A DNA stretch of 37,225 bases from Spirochaetales bacterium (lineage in GTDB: Bacteria; Spirochaetota; Spirochaetia; Sphaerochaetales; Sphaerochaetaceae), in assembly GCA_022788185.1 (NCBI GenBank), contig JALEVV010000045.1, forward strand, positions 1-37,225. Direction: 5' to 3'. A program made the translations under genes and the position numbers. Under the pieces are notes generated by a model. It made no database searches. It was not told where the DNA came from and worked only from the letters and a program-made list of their open reading frames with translations. Of the stretch, positions 23,340 through 31,031 are shown in pieces; position 1 is the first letter of the stretch, and every line of letters begins with the position of its first letter.

Positions 23340-23387
23340 TATTAGTTACCAAGCTAATATCCTATCATTTATTTTCATATGAGTGAA
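23340..23387 (-). promoter_or_regulatory. Putative rnf promoter and inverted repeat
   Basis: Minus strand: TTCACT (23382-23387), a 17-nt spacer and TAGGAT (23359-23364), each matching four of six consensus bases. A perfect inverted repeat, TATTAG-N8-CTAATA (23340-23359), begins at the edge of the -10 and ends just before the AAGGAG of rnfC, so it could be an operator or a leader hairpin. Confidence 0.45.
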
Positions 23388-23535
23388 CCACAGAATTGCA
23401 GGGATACATCGAAAATAATGAATGAACCAAAGGGGCTTAATTCAAAAGAGTTTGACTTGAGGCACTCTTACGGATATGATTTTTTCCATGAACAGGGTCT
23501 TCAGGTTTGCATTTTCAAAGCTCAGAGGGGTAAAA

Positions 23536-24345
23536 GTGTATGCCCTGGTCGGTCGCTCAGGCACCGGCAAGAGCCATCACAGCAAGCTGCTGGCCCAGAA
23601 ACACCACATCGACCTGATAATAGACGACGGACTCCTGATCAAAGGTGACAGGATCCTGGCAGGCCGCTCGGCCAAGCGGGATCCCAACTTCATAACGGCC
23701 GTCAGGACGGCTGTCTTTGATGACGACAGCCACAGAGAGGACGTGCAGGCGGCGCTTTTAAGGGAGAAGTACAAGAAAATCCTCATAATCGGAACCAGCG
23801 AGAAGATGATCAATAAGATCACGGCACGCCTGGAGCTTCCTGCAGTCACGAGGGTCTTCCACATCGAGGAAATCGCAACCCAGGAGGAAATCGAGACGGC
23901 GATGAGGATCAGGTTCACGGAGGGCAAGCATGTAATCCCCGTTCCCTCGATCGAGATAACAAGGTCCTATCCCCAGATCGTCTACGACTCGATCAAGGTC
24001 TTCTTCGGAAGGAAGGCACCCTTCAGGAAGGAACAGGGCTTTGAAAAGACCATCGTCAGGCCTGAGTTCTCCCGTCCGGGCAAGGACACTCTCAATGAAG
24101 TCACCCTGAATCAGATGGTGAAGCACTGCATCGATGAGTATGACAAGGTGATCAAGGTGAAGAAGGTCCGCCTCATTCAGGACAGGGGCAACACCTACAG
24201 TCTTTCCATAACGCTTCAGGTACCCCTCAGGCACTACATCGGACAGTCGATGAGCGAGCTTCAGAACTACATCTCGGACTGTATCGAGAAGTACGGCGGA
24301 ATCATAATCAACGGTGTCTCCATAGAAATCGAGGAGTGGGGATAA
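23536..24345 (+). CDS. P-loop ATPase with Asp23/Gls24-like C-terminal domain
   Basis: A cytoplasmic protein of 269 residues, or 289 if it starts at ATG 23476. I prefer GTG 23536, which has GAGGGG 5 nt upstream and begins just before Walker A (YALVGRSGTGKS). The first 160 residues look like a small NTPase: Walker A, then LIIDDG, a Walker-B-like strand KKILIIGTSEKM, and a further Arg-rich part. After a linker, about the last 85 residues resemble an Asp23/Gls24 (DUF322) domain: NEVTLNQMVKHC, IDEYDKVIKVKKVRLI, LSITLQVPLRHYIG and GIIINGVSIEIEEWG. The gene is divergent from rnfC and ends just before a minus-strand terminator. A role in envelope stress or RNA metabolism is possible; no function is proven. 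Confidence 0.7.
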   Translation: MYALVGRSGTGKSHHSKLLAQKHHIDLIIDDGLLIKGDRILAGRSAKRDPNFITAVRTAVFDDDSHREDVQAALLREKYKKILIIGTSEKMINKITARLELPAVTRVFHIEEIATQEEIETAMRIRFTEGKHVIPVPSIEITRSYPQIVYDSIKVFFGRKAPFRKEQGFEKTIVRPEFSRPGKDTLNEVTLNQMVKHCIDEYDKVIKVKKVRLIQDRGNTYSLSITLQVPLRHYIGQSMSELQNYISDCIEKYGGIIINGVSIEIEEWG

Positions 24346-24371
24346 AAAAACACGCCGTGTTTCAGGCGTGT
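24344..24371 (-). terminator. Rho-independent terminator of pcnB
   Basis: Minus strand: ACACGCC (24371-24365), an 8-nt loop and GGCGTGT (24356-24350), then a T run. It lies 7 nt after the pcnB stop and overlaps the stop region of the convergent gene. Confidence 0.85.
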
Positions 24372-24378
24372 CATATGC

Positions 24379-25560
24379 TCACATGTCATGAGCCTCTGCG
24401 GAGGTCTTTGCATCCCCCGGGGATCCGACTGCGGCGGGTGCTTTCTTCTTAGCCTTCCGCTGCACGGTGTTTTTCTGTCCCTTTGGGGTCTTTTTCCTGG
24501 AAGCCTGCTTCCTTCTTGCCCTGTGACCGAGATGGGCAAGGATGTACTCAGCTGCCTTTTCGATCTCATAATTCGGGGGTGTAAGGGGTGCAAGCAGCAC
24601 TTTTATCTGTCTGTATACCTCTTTTCTGAGCTCCTCATAGGGAAGATCCCCGTTTTCGAGCACGATGACGGAGCGGGCCAGATAGCTGATCATCTCGGCA
24701 GCTCCCACATCCTTTCCGCCCTGACTCCTGGCGGCCCTGACCTTCTCATCCAGCTCGGCGAGATCACTGAGCATACTGTCATATTTCATGTACTGAGAGA
24801 TGCACGGGGCAATCAGCGGAAGCAGCTTATAGCTGTTGAGGAGCATGAAAATGGTCCTCGCGTTTCCGCTTGCCAGGATCTTGCTAACCTCATCGGTGAG
24901 CCTTGAGGTCGATACGGTGCTGATGGCCCTGTGGTCACGCCAGATCGCGAAGCGGACGCCCAGCACCAGGGAAAAGCCCGTCGTCGCCTGATACTTGATC
25001 GCCCTTACCATCCTCACCGGATCCTCGGTAAAGGTGTACTTCAGCGGGATCAGGGAACGGATGCGCTTCTTCTCAAAGTCCGCCATGGAATCATTGAAGT
25101 CAATGAGATGGCCGTCCTGGGGGTTGTAATAGAGACTGTTTATCGAGAAGTCACGACGATGGGAATCCTGCTCCATGGTGCCGAAGATGTTGTTGTTCCC
25201 CTCCCCGAAGTTTTCCTCATCGGAGCGGAACGTGGTCACCTCGATTATCTTGTTGTTGAAGAATATGTGCACGATGCGGAAGCGGCGCCCGATGATGCGC
25301 GAATTCCAGAAGAGACGCTGGATCTGTCTGGGTGAAGCGCTGGTCGCGATATCGAAGTCCTTGGGAGCACGGCCGAGCATCAGATCCCTTATGGCTCCGC
25401 CCACGATATATGCCTTTTCCCCGTTTGCCTGAATGCGGCGGATGACCCAGAGCGCATCCTTGTCGATCTGGGAATTTCTTATGGGGTGTTCATCATGTGT
25501 GTATACTTTCGCAACAGGGATGTTACGCCCCCTGCTGTCGGTCTTATATCTGGTAAACAT
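24379..25560 (-). CDS. pcnB: Polynucleotide adenylyltransferase (poly(A) polymerase), PcnB type
   Basis: Class II nucleotidyltransferase that adds A tails to RNA 3' ends. The catalytic core has AYIVGGAIRDLMLGRAPKDF followed by DIAT, with the metal-binding D-x-D, then RIIGRRFRIVHI, typical of PcnB rather than CCA-adding enzymes, and RRDFSINSLYY. The C-terminus is a long basic tail rich in Lys, Arg and Ala, as in PcnB, where it binds RNA. I chose ATG 25560 (393 residues). An in-frame ATG or GTG at 25614 would put the promoter inside the gene. No ribosome binding site precedes ATG 25560 and the -10 is only 7 nt away, so the mRNA appears leaderless. The tRNA-Cys gene lies just upstream on the same strand. 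Confidence 0.88.
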   Translation of the reverse strand: MFTRYKTDSRGRNIPVAKVYTHDEHPIRNSQIDKDALWVIRRIQANGEKAYIVGGAIRDLMLGRAPKDFDIATSASPRQIQRLFWNSRIIGRRFRIVHIFFNNKIIEVTTFRSDEENFGEGNNNIFGTMEQDSHRRDFSINSLYYNPQDGHLIDFNDSMADFEKKRIRSLIPLKYTFTEDPVRMVRAIKYQATTGFSLVLGVRFAIWRDHRAISTVSTSRLTDEVSKILASGNARTIFMLLNSYKLLPLIAPCISQYMKYDSMLSDLAELDEKVRAARSQGGKDVGAAEMISYLARSVIVLENGDLPYEELRKEVYRQIKVLLAPLTPPNYEIEKAAEYILAHLGHRARRKQASRKKTPKGQKNTVQRKAKKKAPAAVGSPGDAKTSAEAHDM

Positions 25561-25567
25561 CAGCAGT

Positions 25568-25596
25568 ATTCTACAATCGAGTGTTGAAAATGGCAA
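25568..25596 (-). promoter_or_regulatory. pcnB promoter predicting a leaderless mRNA
   Basis: Minus strand: TTGCCA (25591-25596), a 17-nt spacer and TAGAAT (25568-25573), each matching five of six consensus bases. Seven nt separate the -10 from the ATG, placing the transcription start at or beside the start codon. Confidence 0.65.
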
Positions 25597-25602
25597 TATA
25601 AG

Positions 25603-25633
25603 AAAAGGGACCAACTTTCCTGCTGGTCCCTTT
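25603..25633 (-). terminator. Terminator of the tRNA-Cys transcript
   Basis: AAAGGGACCA pairs with TGGTCCCTTT around a 10-nt loop, immediately after the tRNA. The stem is long and GC-rich, but the following T run is short on the minus strand (TTTTC). Confidence 0.75.
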
Positions 25634-25635
25634 CG

Positions 25636-25709
25636 AGGTGTCGATCGGATTCGAACCGATGAAAGACGGTTTTGCAGACCGTTCCCTTAGGCCACTTGGG
25701 TACAACACC
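25636..25709 (-). tRNA. tRNA-Cys (anticodon GCA)
   Basis: A 74-nt cloverleaf can be folded by hand. The acceptor stem is GGTGTTG/CGACACC with one G-U pair and discriminator U73, as usual for cysteine. The D stem is CCC/GGG. The anticodon stem ACGGT/ACCGT encloses CTGCAAA with anticodon GCA, and the T stem ATCGG/CCGAT encloses TTCGAAT. The 3' CCA is not encoded, so it must be added after processing. Confidence 0.95.
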
Positions 25710-25723
25710 TTGGTTACAGTGAT

Positions 25724-25752
25724 AATTTACCAAATCCGGAAGAATAATTCAA
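25724..25752 (-). promoter_or_regulatory. Putative tRNA-Cys promoter
   Basis: Minus strand: TTGAAT (25747-25752), a 17-nt spacer and TAAATT (25724-25729), 14 nt before the tRNA 5' end. Confidence 0.4.
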
Positions 25753-25771
25753 CCCTCATTTTATAATTCGT

Positions 25772-25800
25772 TTGACATGGACGGCACATGTGGGGAAAAT
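25772..25800 (+). promoter_or_regulatory. Promoter of the outer-membrane-like protein gene
   Basis: TTGACA (25772-25777), a 17-nt spacer and GAAAAT (25795-25800), about 20 nt before ATG 25820. The perfect -35 falls in what would be the N-terminus of a longer reading frame, which supports the later start. Confidence 0.5.
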
Positions 25801-25819
25801 GAAAGTACGAGGTATTGAA

Positions 25820-26431
25820 ATGAAGAAAATTCTTACAATAGTTCTTATTCTTGTTTTCACGGTTTTCTCGCTCTATGCGTTCGACGATCTTGATGATGAT
25901 GACGGATTCTACTCGTTTTCAAACATCACCACCGGATACGGAGCCGTCTATAACAGCAATTCCGGCCTGATAAACTCCATCGACCTGGGTTTCAGCTTCA
26001 ACTTTGCGGGAATGGATGACACCCGCTCCTTCGGAATCGGCCTCGGTACCAGATGTGACGTTCTCTTCGGTGCCGGAAACAACAGAAGGTTCATCGGAGT
26101 GGACTGTCTGATCGGCCCCTTCTTCAACTTCAGACTTAGTAAGGCCACATCCATAAATCTCACCGTCGGCCCTGATTTCGGAGCCTACACCTACGGAAAC
26201 AACACCGATTACTTCGCAATCGGTCCCGGAGCGGACGTATCAGTCGTACTGACACCTCCCACCATGAACGTTTTCTCATTTGCGGCAGGCATCGTCGGTT
26301 CAGCCAAGTTCCCCGTCTCTTCCTATGACAGTTCAATGTATTTCAGCGCTATTCCGTATGTCGCATTCAACTTCAACTTCACGCCGGCACCGTATTACTA
26401 CTACCCTTATGGAGCACTGGTGATATACTAG
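25820..26431 (+). CDS. Small outer-membrane beta-barrel-like protein
   Basis: A 203-residue secreted protein. The signal peptide is clear (KKILTIVLILVFTVFSLYAF, cleavage near residue 19), followed by an acidic stretch DDLDDDDG. The rest consists of alternating hydrophobic/polar beta strands with Gly, Asn and aromatic residues, such as SIDLGFSFNFAG, SFGIGLGTRCDVLFG and FFNFRLSKATSINLTVGP. It ends in an aromatic C-terminus (PYYYYPYGALVIY). This pattern matches an 8-stranded outer-membrane barrel. I chose ATG 25820, with GAGG 7 nt upstream and the promoter before it. A terminator follows about 50 nt downstream, so it is a single-gene unit. Function unknown. Confidence 0.7.
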   Translation: MKKILTIVLILVFTVFSLYAFDDLDDDDGFYSFSNITTGYGAVYNSNSGLINSIDLGFSFNFAGMDDTRSFGIGLGTRCDVLFGAGNNRRFIGVDCLIGPFFNFRLSKATSINLTVGPDFGAYTYGNNTDYFAIGPGADVSVVLTPPTMNVFSFAAGIVGSAKFPVSSYDSSMYFSAIPYVAFNFNFTPAPYYYYPYGALVIY

Positions 26432-26484
26432 AAGGTGTTGCTGAGCACATCATCAGTGCGGCATTTGACTCGCTCTGACAAAAG

Positions 26485-26520
26485 GGGCTGTTCCACTCAA
26501 TGGCAGTGAACAGCTCTTTA
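26485..26520. terminator. Bidirectional terminator
   Basis: GCTGTTC-C-ACT pairs with AGTGAACAGC with one bulged C. On the plus strand it is followed by CTTTATTT and on the minus strand by CCCCTTTTG. It lies between convergent genes and probably serves both. Confidence 0.7.
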
Positions 26521-26521
26521 T

Positions 26522-27718
26522 TTATGCCTGATCACTGAGAATGTCATCAGCCACATCAAGAAGGGTCCTGAACGAGTGATCGCACTGGAGATATGCATAA
26601 CTCTTCGTACGCTTGAAAACCAGGCCGTGCTCTGCCCTCTCGACCGAGTAGAAGCCTCCGCCTATTCTGGGATTGTCAAAGGAGGTGAAGGCATTTGCAT
26701 AGACGACCGAGCGGCTTTCCCCTCCCGGAATTATGTCGGTAAGCAGGCCGTCGAAGGCTCCGTGGTGGTTCATCATGCCAAAGCCGGCGGTCAGGGAGAA
26801 TACCTGCGGAGTTCCTCCCTCGTAAAGTGCCCAGGGTGAGTCCATGCGTCCAAGGTAGTTGAAGGCAAGGTCCACGTGCGGAAAGCGGATGACATCATCG
26901 GGGAGCCTGCTTGAGGGCGAAGGGAAAAACGAACACCAGAGCAGCTGCTGACGGGGATTGATGACGGTGGTCCACCCTATCTCGTCATCACCCTTCAGCC
27001 GTCCCATCACATAGTCGTAGGTACCTGTGGGCCCGGGTATGTATGAGAGATCGGCACTCTGTCCCCTGAGACCCGGAGCATGCTTCAGGTCATTGAATTT
27101 TACGCCGCTTCTGAGCCTGTTGAAGGCGACCTCCCTGAGATTGGGAGGATATGCGGAGAACTCCGCCGGGGATGAGGAGATGAGACACCCCGATTCCAGA
27201 AACGGGGACTGCAGCATCGCATGCACCGAGACGTTGTACTCCAGTGGTATCTCATCGGTGTTGGTTATCCTTATATATGTATACAGTACGGGATGGGAGG
27301 GAAGCATCAGGTCAAGCTTCGTGAGCCTGTAGCGGTTTCCCATCTCCCTGGACTTCATTTCCGAGACCCTCCAGACACCGCCGTAACGGCTCTCGCTGCC
27401 ATAGCGGCGGAGCATCCAGCAGGTTGTGGTGGAAAGAATGTGCTCCTCAGAGGAGGAAGGGAAAGTGAAGTATATCCCACCGGCGGTATAGGTTCTCTGC
27501 TTGCTCTTGTACCAGTCTGTGTTCTCATCGGAGAGCACACCGCTTCCGATCCCGCGGAAGTACGGAATTGAGACGGCGTTGACACGCCCTCCCTGCACGT
27601 TCGCGGCACTGAGTTCGATGGCGATCTCCCCCTGATCCTCGATGACTGCCCTGATGGAATCATTACTCATGATGGTGGCGTTCCGGGAGGCCCATAACGG
27701 TATGCGGCGTATATCCAT
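26522..27718 (-). CDS. Uncharacterised protein, possibly mutarotase-like, next to alpha-galactosidase
   Basis: A 398-residue cytoplasmic protein (no signal peptide) that I do not recognise with certainty. It is rich in beta strands, with many Gly, Tyr, Pro and Ser and repeated strand-turn units, for example YTAGGIYFTFPSSSEEHIL, IRITNTDEIPLEYNVSVHA and VFSLTAGFGMMNHHGAFDG. This suggests the large beta-sandwich of the aldose 1-epimerase/galactose-mutarotase superfamily, or a related carbohydrate-binding fold. The HH pair near residue 312 could be functional. It is transcribed divergently from the GH36 gene with only 64 nt between the starts, so both may share control and act on the same galactosides. 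The family assignment is an inference. Confidence 0.55.
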   Translation of the reverse strand: MDIRRIPLWASRNATIMSNDSIRAVIEDQGEIAIELSAANVQGGRVNAVSIPYFRGIGSGVLSDENTDWYKSKQRTYTAGGIYFTFPSSSEEHILSTTTCWMLRRYGSESRYGGVWRVSEMKSREMGNRYRLTKLDLMLPSHPVLYTYIRITNTDEIPLEYNVSVHAMLQSPFLESGCLISSSPAEFSAYPPNLREVAFNRLRSGVKFNDLKHAPGLRGQSADLSYIPGPTGTYDYVMGRLKGDDEIGWTTVINPRQQLLWCSFFPSPSSRLPDDVIRFPHVDLAFNYLGRMDSPWALYEGGTPQVFSLTAGFGMMNHHGAFDGLLTDIIPGGESRSVVYANAFTSFDNPRIGGGFYSVERAEHGLVFKRTKSYAYLQCDHSFRTLLDVADDILSDQA

Positions 27719-27720
27719 GT

Positions 27721-27748
27721 TTGCAAAACTTCCTTTTCACCATATACT
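27721..27748 (+). promoter_or_regulatory. Putative alpha-galactosidase promoter
   Basis: TTGCAA (27721-27726), a 16-nt spacer and TATACT (27743-27748). The gene follows with an AAAGGAG site about 7 nt before ATG 27783. The divergent neighbour starts at 27718. Confidence 0.5.
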
Positions 27749-27782
27749 ATAACATGGAGTGCCTTAATTAAAGGAGAGTTTA

Positions 27783-30056
27783 ATGATCACGATCAAAAAC
27801 AACATGTTTCACCTTGCAACGGCAAACACCAGCTACATCTTTTTCATCAACAGTCTGGGGCTTGCGGAACATCTGTACTACGGCAAGAAGCTGAGAAATC
27901 CGGAATATGACATTCCCTCCCTCAGGGAGAAGCATGTGGGTCCGCGGGTCAATGAAACCTCCCTCACTCCCGATGATCTGACAATCCAGCCGGTAAACCT
28001 CATGAGTGAATTCTCCACCGAGGACAAGGGCGATTACAGGACTCCGTCAATCGCGGTCAGCACAGGCAGGAAGAAGCTCCGCACCCTCGACCTCAGATTC
28101 TCCGGCTACACCTCCTTTACCGGGATCCAGCGCTTTTCATCACCCCTGTTCCAGGCACTCGGCAGTGACCAGAACACATGCGGCGTCTCACTGGAGTTCA
28201 GGGATCCCGTGGCAGGTGTGAAGGCAACCTTCCTCTACACCCTCTTCGATGACAGCGACGTCATCACGAGAAGAGTGGTAATTGAAAACATCTCATCGGA
28301 GCCGATGACGCTCAGAAGCGCATACTCACTGCAGCTCGACCTTCCCGGCCATGATTACGAGCTAATCACCTTCACAGGAGCCCAGCTCAGGGAAAGGAAG
28401 GAAACAAGACAGACAATCACATACGGGAAGTACGTGAATGAATCAAGGAGAGGTGCATCCTCCGCAGAGGCCAATCCCGGGATAATCCTTAAAAGTATCC
28501 ATGACGGTCAGTGCTATATGACCAACCTCATCTATTCCGGCTCTCACAGGGAGGTCGTGGAGGTCAATCAGTTCGGAAAGACCCATGTGCTTTCAGGCAT
28601 CAACGATGACACATTCGAAGCAGATCTTGCTCCAAACAGTGCATTTGAGACTCCTGAGGCCATCATGCTCTACTCTCATCTGGGACTTGACGACCTTGCG
28701 GACAAGTCCCACCGCTTCATAAGGGAACACATCCAGAGGGGGCCCTGGAAGGACAGGCTCCGCCCGGTTGCATTCAATACCTGGGAGGCGGTCCACTTCG
28801 ATTTCGAGGAGCGAAAGCTCTCAGGGCTCATCAAACAGGCAGCGGAGCTCGGCATTGAGGTCTTCGTGCTCGATGACGGGTGGTTCGGAGCCAGGAACGA
28901 TGACACCTCATCCCTCGGGGACTGGCAGGTCAACACGCTGAAGATTCCCGGCGGCCTTGCCACCGTGTCTAAGGAGTGCCACAGGCGCGGCATGATGTTC
29001 GGACTCTGGCTTGAGCCGGAGATGGTAAGCCTCAACTCCTACCTTTACAGGAAGCATCCCGACTGGATGCTTGGGGACCCGTCCAGAAAGAGCCACGCAG
29101 TTTCCCGCAATCAGTACTTCCTGGACATAACCCGGGACGACGTTCAGGACTATCTCATATCCACGATGAAGCATCTCATCCAGAATGCCAACGTCGATTA
29201 CATCAAGTGGGACATGAACCGCCATCTGAGCGACATGTACTCGGCTAATCCCGAGATCATGAACATGGGTGAATACCAGCACCGCTACATCCTGGCCCTC
29301 TACAGGATTCAGAAGTCCCTGGCAGTGACCTTCCCCAATCTCTTCATCGAGAACTGTGCATCCGGAGGTGCCCGTTTCGATCTGGGAATGCTATGCTACG
29401 GCTCCGCGATCTGGACGAGCGACTGCTCCGACCCGATCGAGCGTATTCCCATAATAGAGGGTACATCGATGCTCTATCCCTTAAGTGTGTGCGGTACAAG
29501 CGTATCAACATCGCCCAATTACGCCACCTTCCGCTCCACCGATCTGGAGACCAGGTTTGCAGTTGCCCTCTTCGGGGTGCTCAACTACTCCATCGACATA
29601 ATGAAGTTCAGCGACAGGGAGAAGGCAGCCGTGAAGGATCAGGTGGAGTTCTACAGACAGTACCGCCAGATCCTGCAGTTCGGCATCTTCCGTAAGGAAG
29701 TAAGGGGCAACATAACGGTCTGGAGCGCGGCCACCCCCGACCGCTCCGTCATCCTTGTCCTCTACGTCCAGACCCTAATGAGGTCAAACTGTGAGGATGA
29801 CATACTCACGGTATCACAGGCAGATGAGAACTTTGTCTACAGGGTCGTCCGCCGCGATGACAGGGCACCTGTATGGGACATCGGCAGTGATGTAAGCAAA
29901 TTCAAGAAGGAAGAGGAGAGCTATGAGGTTACCGGAGACACCCTTAAGTGGGCAGGTATCAAGCTTTCCGACAAATGCTCCGGGTCGGGCTACAGGAACG
30001 GCATGAGGGTCATGCCGGACTTCTCGTCCCGTGTCTATATCATCAAGAAAATCTGA
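27783..30056 (+). CDS. Alpha-galactosidase, GH36 family
   Basis: Removes terminal alpha-galactosyl residues from raffinose, stachyose, melibiose and galactomannan oligomers. The 757-residue protein has the three-domain GH36 plan: an N-terminal beta-sandwich, a central TIM barrel (about 325-660) and a C-terminal beta domain. The catalytic nucleophile is D477 in YIKWDMNR and the acid/base is D547 in WTSDCSDP. Substrate-site motifs VLDDGWFGARNDD and ENCASGGARFDLGM are intact. These positions agree closely with Geobacillus AgaA (D478, D548). There is no signal peptide, so the enzyme works in the cytoplasm on imported oligosaccharides. It leads a plus-strand operon with gpsA-like and RluA-like genes. 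Confidence 0.93.
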   Translation: MITIKNNMFHLATANTSYIFFINSLGLAEHLYYGKKLRNPEYDIPSLREKHVGPRVNETSLTPDDLTIQPVNLMSEFSTEDKGDYRTPSIAVSTGRKKLRTLDLRFSGYTSFTGIQRFSSPLFQALGSDQNTCGVSLEFRDPVAGVKATFLYTLFDDSDVITRRVVIENISSEPMTLRSAYSLQLDLPGHDYELITFTGAQLRERKETRQTITYGKYVNESRRGASSAEANPGIILKSIHDGQCYMTNLIYSGSHREVVEVNQFGKTHVLSGINDDTFEADLAPNSAFETPEAIMLYSHLGLDDLADKSHRFIREHIQRGPWKDRLRPVAFNTWEAVHFDFEERKLSGLIKQAAELGIEVFVLDDGWFGARNDDTSSLGDWQVNTLKIPGGLATVSKECHRRGMMFGLWLEPEMVSLNSYLYRKHPDWMLGDPSRKSHAVSRNQYFLDITRDDVQDYLISTMKHLIQNANVDYIKWDMNRHLSDMYSANPEIMNMGEYQHRYILALYRIQKSLAVTFPNLFIENCASGGARFDLGMLCYGSAIWTSDCSDPIERIPIIEGTSMLYPLSVCGTSVSTSPNYATFRSTDLETRFAVALFGVLNYSIDIMKFSDREKAAVKDQVEFYRQYRQILQFGIFRKEVRGNITVWSAATPDRSVILVLYVQTLMRSNCEDDILTVSQADENFVYRVVRRDDRAPVWDIGSDVSKFKKEEESYEVTGDTLKWAGIKLSDKCSGSGYRNGMRVMPDFSSRVYIIKKI

Positions 30057-30065
30057 GGAACAATC

Positions 30066-31031
30066 ATGAGCACAAACACCATAGTGGTAGCAGGAGGCGG
30101 TGTATTCGGCACCGCCATAAGCGAACGCCTGGCCTGGAACAGTGACAACCGCGTCATCATCCACTCCGTGGAGGAGGACGTGGTCGCTTCTATCAACAGT
30201 GAGCACAAGAACAGAAAGTACTTCCCCACGAGGTTCCTGAACCGAAGTCTTACCGCAACGGGAGACTTCAGTGTCTTCTCCGAAGCAGACGAGATATTCC
30301 TCGTCATTCCGTCAAAGGCAATAGTACCCTTCTCCAGGGAAATCAGGAAGTATACGGCGGACAGGGAGCCCCTGGTCATAAATCTGGCAAAGGGCATGAG
30401 CGATGACGGTGCGTTCATCACCGAGAAGATCCCCTTCAGCCGGACTGCAAGCATGAAGGGTCCATCCTTCGCCATTGAAGTCCTCAACGGCTTTCCGACG
30501 GCCTTCACCTTCGGAGGAAAGGAAGAGGACTATGAGCTTGTAAGGAAAAAGCTCTTCTGCAACACCGGTCTCACGCTGGACCATGCGGATGACATCAGGG
30601 CGGTTGAACTCACCTCCATCCTTAAAAACATGTATGCAATTGCCATCGGACTCGTATCAGGACGTTACAACAGCCCGAACGTGGACTTCCTGATATACAC
30701 CAAGGCAGTCAACGAGATGAGGGGCTTTTTAAAGCTCTTTGAGTGCGATGAGGAAGTCATCTTCCGTTACTGCGGAATCGGGGACCTGGGACTCACGGGC
30801 CTCAACGACCTCTCCAGGAACAGGACCTTCGGCATGCTCATCGGTAAGGGCTTCGGCCATGAGAACGGGGAAAGCGCAACGGTAATCGAGGGCTACAGGA
30901 CCATCAAGCTCTTCGGTGAAATGACCAAAAAGCAACACCTGGAAAAGAAGTTTCCGCTGGTTCAGGCACTCTACAGACTCATGTACGAGGGCTCATCCCT
31001 CAACGAATATCTGATGGCGGTACTCGAGTAG
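30066..31031 (+). CDS. NAD(P)-dependent glycerol-3-phosphate dehydrogenase-like protein
   Basis: Probably interconverts dihydroxyacetone phosphate and sn-glycerol 3-phosphate for lipid synthesis. The 321-residue protein has the N-terminal dinucleotide motif VVAGGGVFGTAIS. It also has the GpsA markers LAKGMS, MKGPSFAIEV, LKNMYAIAIG (with the catalytic lysine), YCGIGDLGLTGLNDLSRN and GESATVIEGY. Several positions differ from canonical GpsA: GRYNSPNVDF replaces the usual Gly/Asn-rich turn, and FLIYTKAVNEM replaces LITRGLxEM. It is therefore a divergent member, and a true GpsA may lie elsewhere. It starts 9 nt after the alpha-galactosidase stop, and its stop overlaps the next start by 1 nt. Confidence 0.78.
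   Translation: MSTNTIVVAGGGVFGTAISERLAWNSDNRVIIHSVEEDVVASINSEHKNRKYFPTRFLNRSLTATGDFSVFSEADEIFLVIPSKAIVPFSREIRKYTADREPLVINLAKGMSDDGAFITEKIPFSRTASMKGPSFAIEVLNGFPTAFTFGGKEEDYELVRKKLFCNTGLTLDHADDIRAVELTSILKNMYAIAIGLVSGRYNSPNVDFLIYTKAVNEMRGFLKLFECDEEVIFRYCGIGDLGLTGLNDLSRNRTFGMLIGKGFGHENGESATVIEGYRTIKLFGEMTKKQHLEKKFPLVQALYRLMYEGSSLNEYLMAVLE

Noticed and set aside
24379-25614. CCA tRNA nucleotidyltransferase
   Set aside because: Considered because of the adjacent tRNA without CCA, but IIGRRFRIVHI, the RRDFSINSLYY context and the long basic C-terminal tail fit PcnB better. Not fully excluded.
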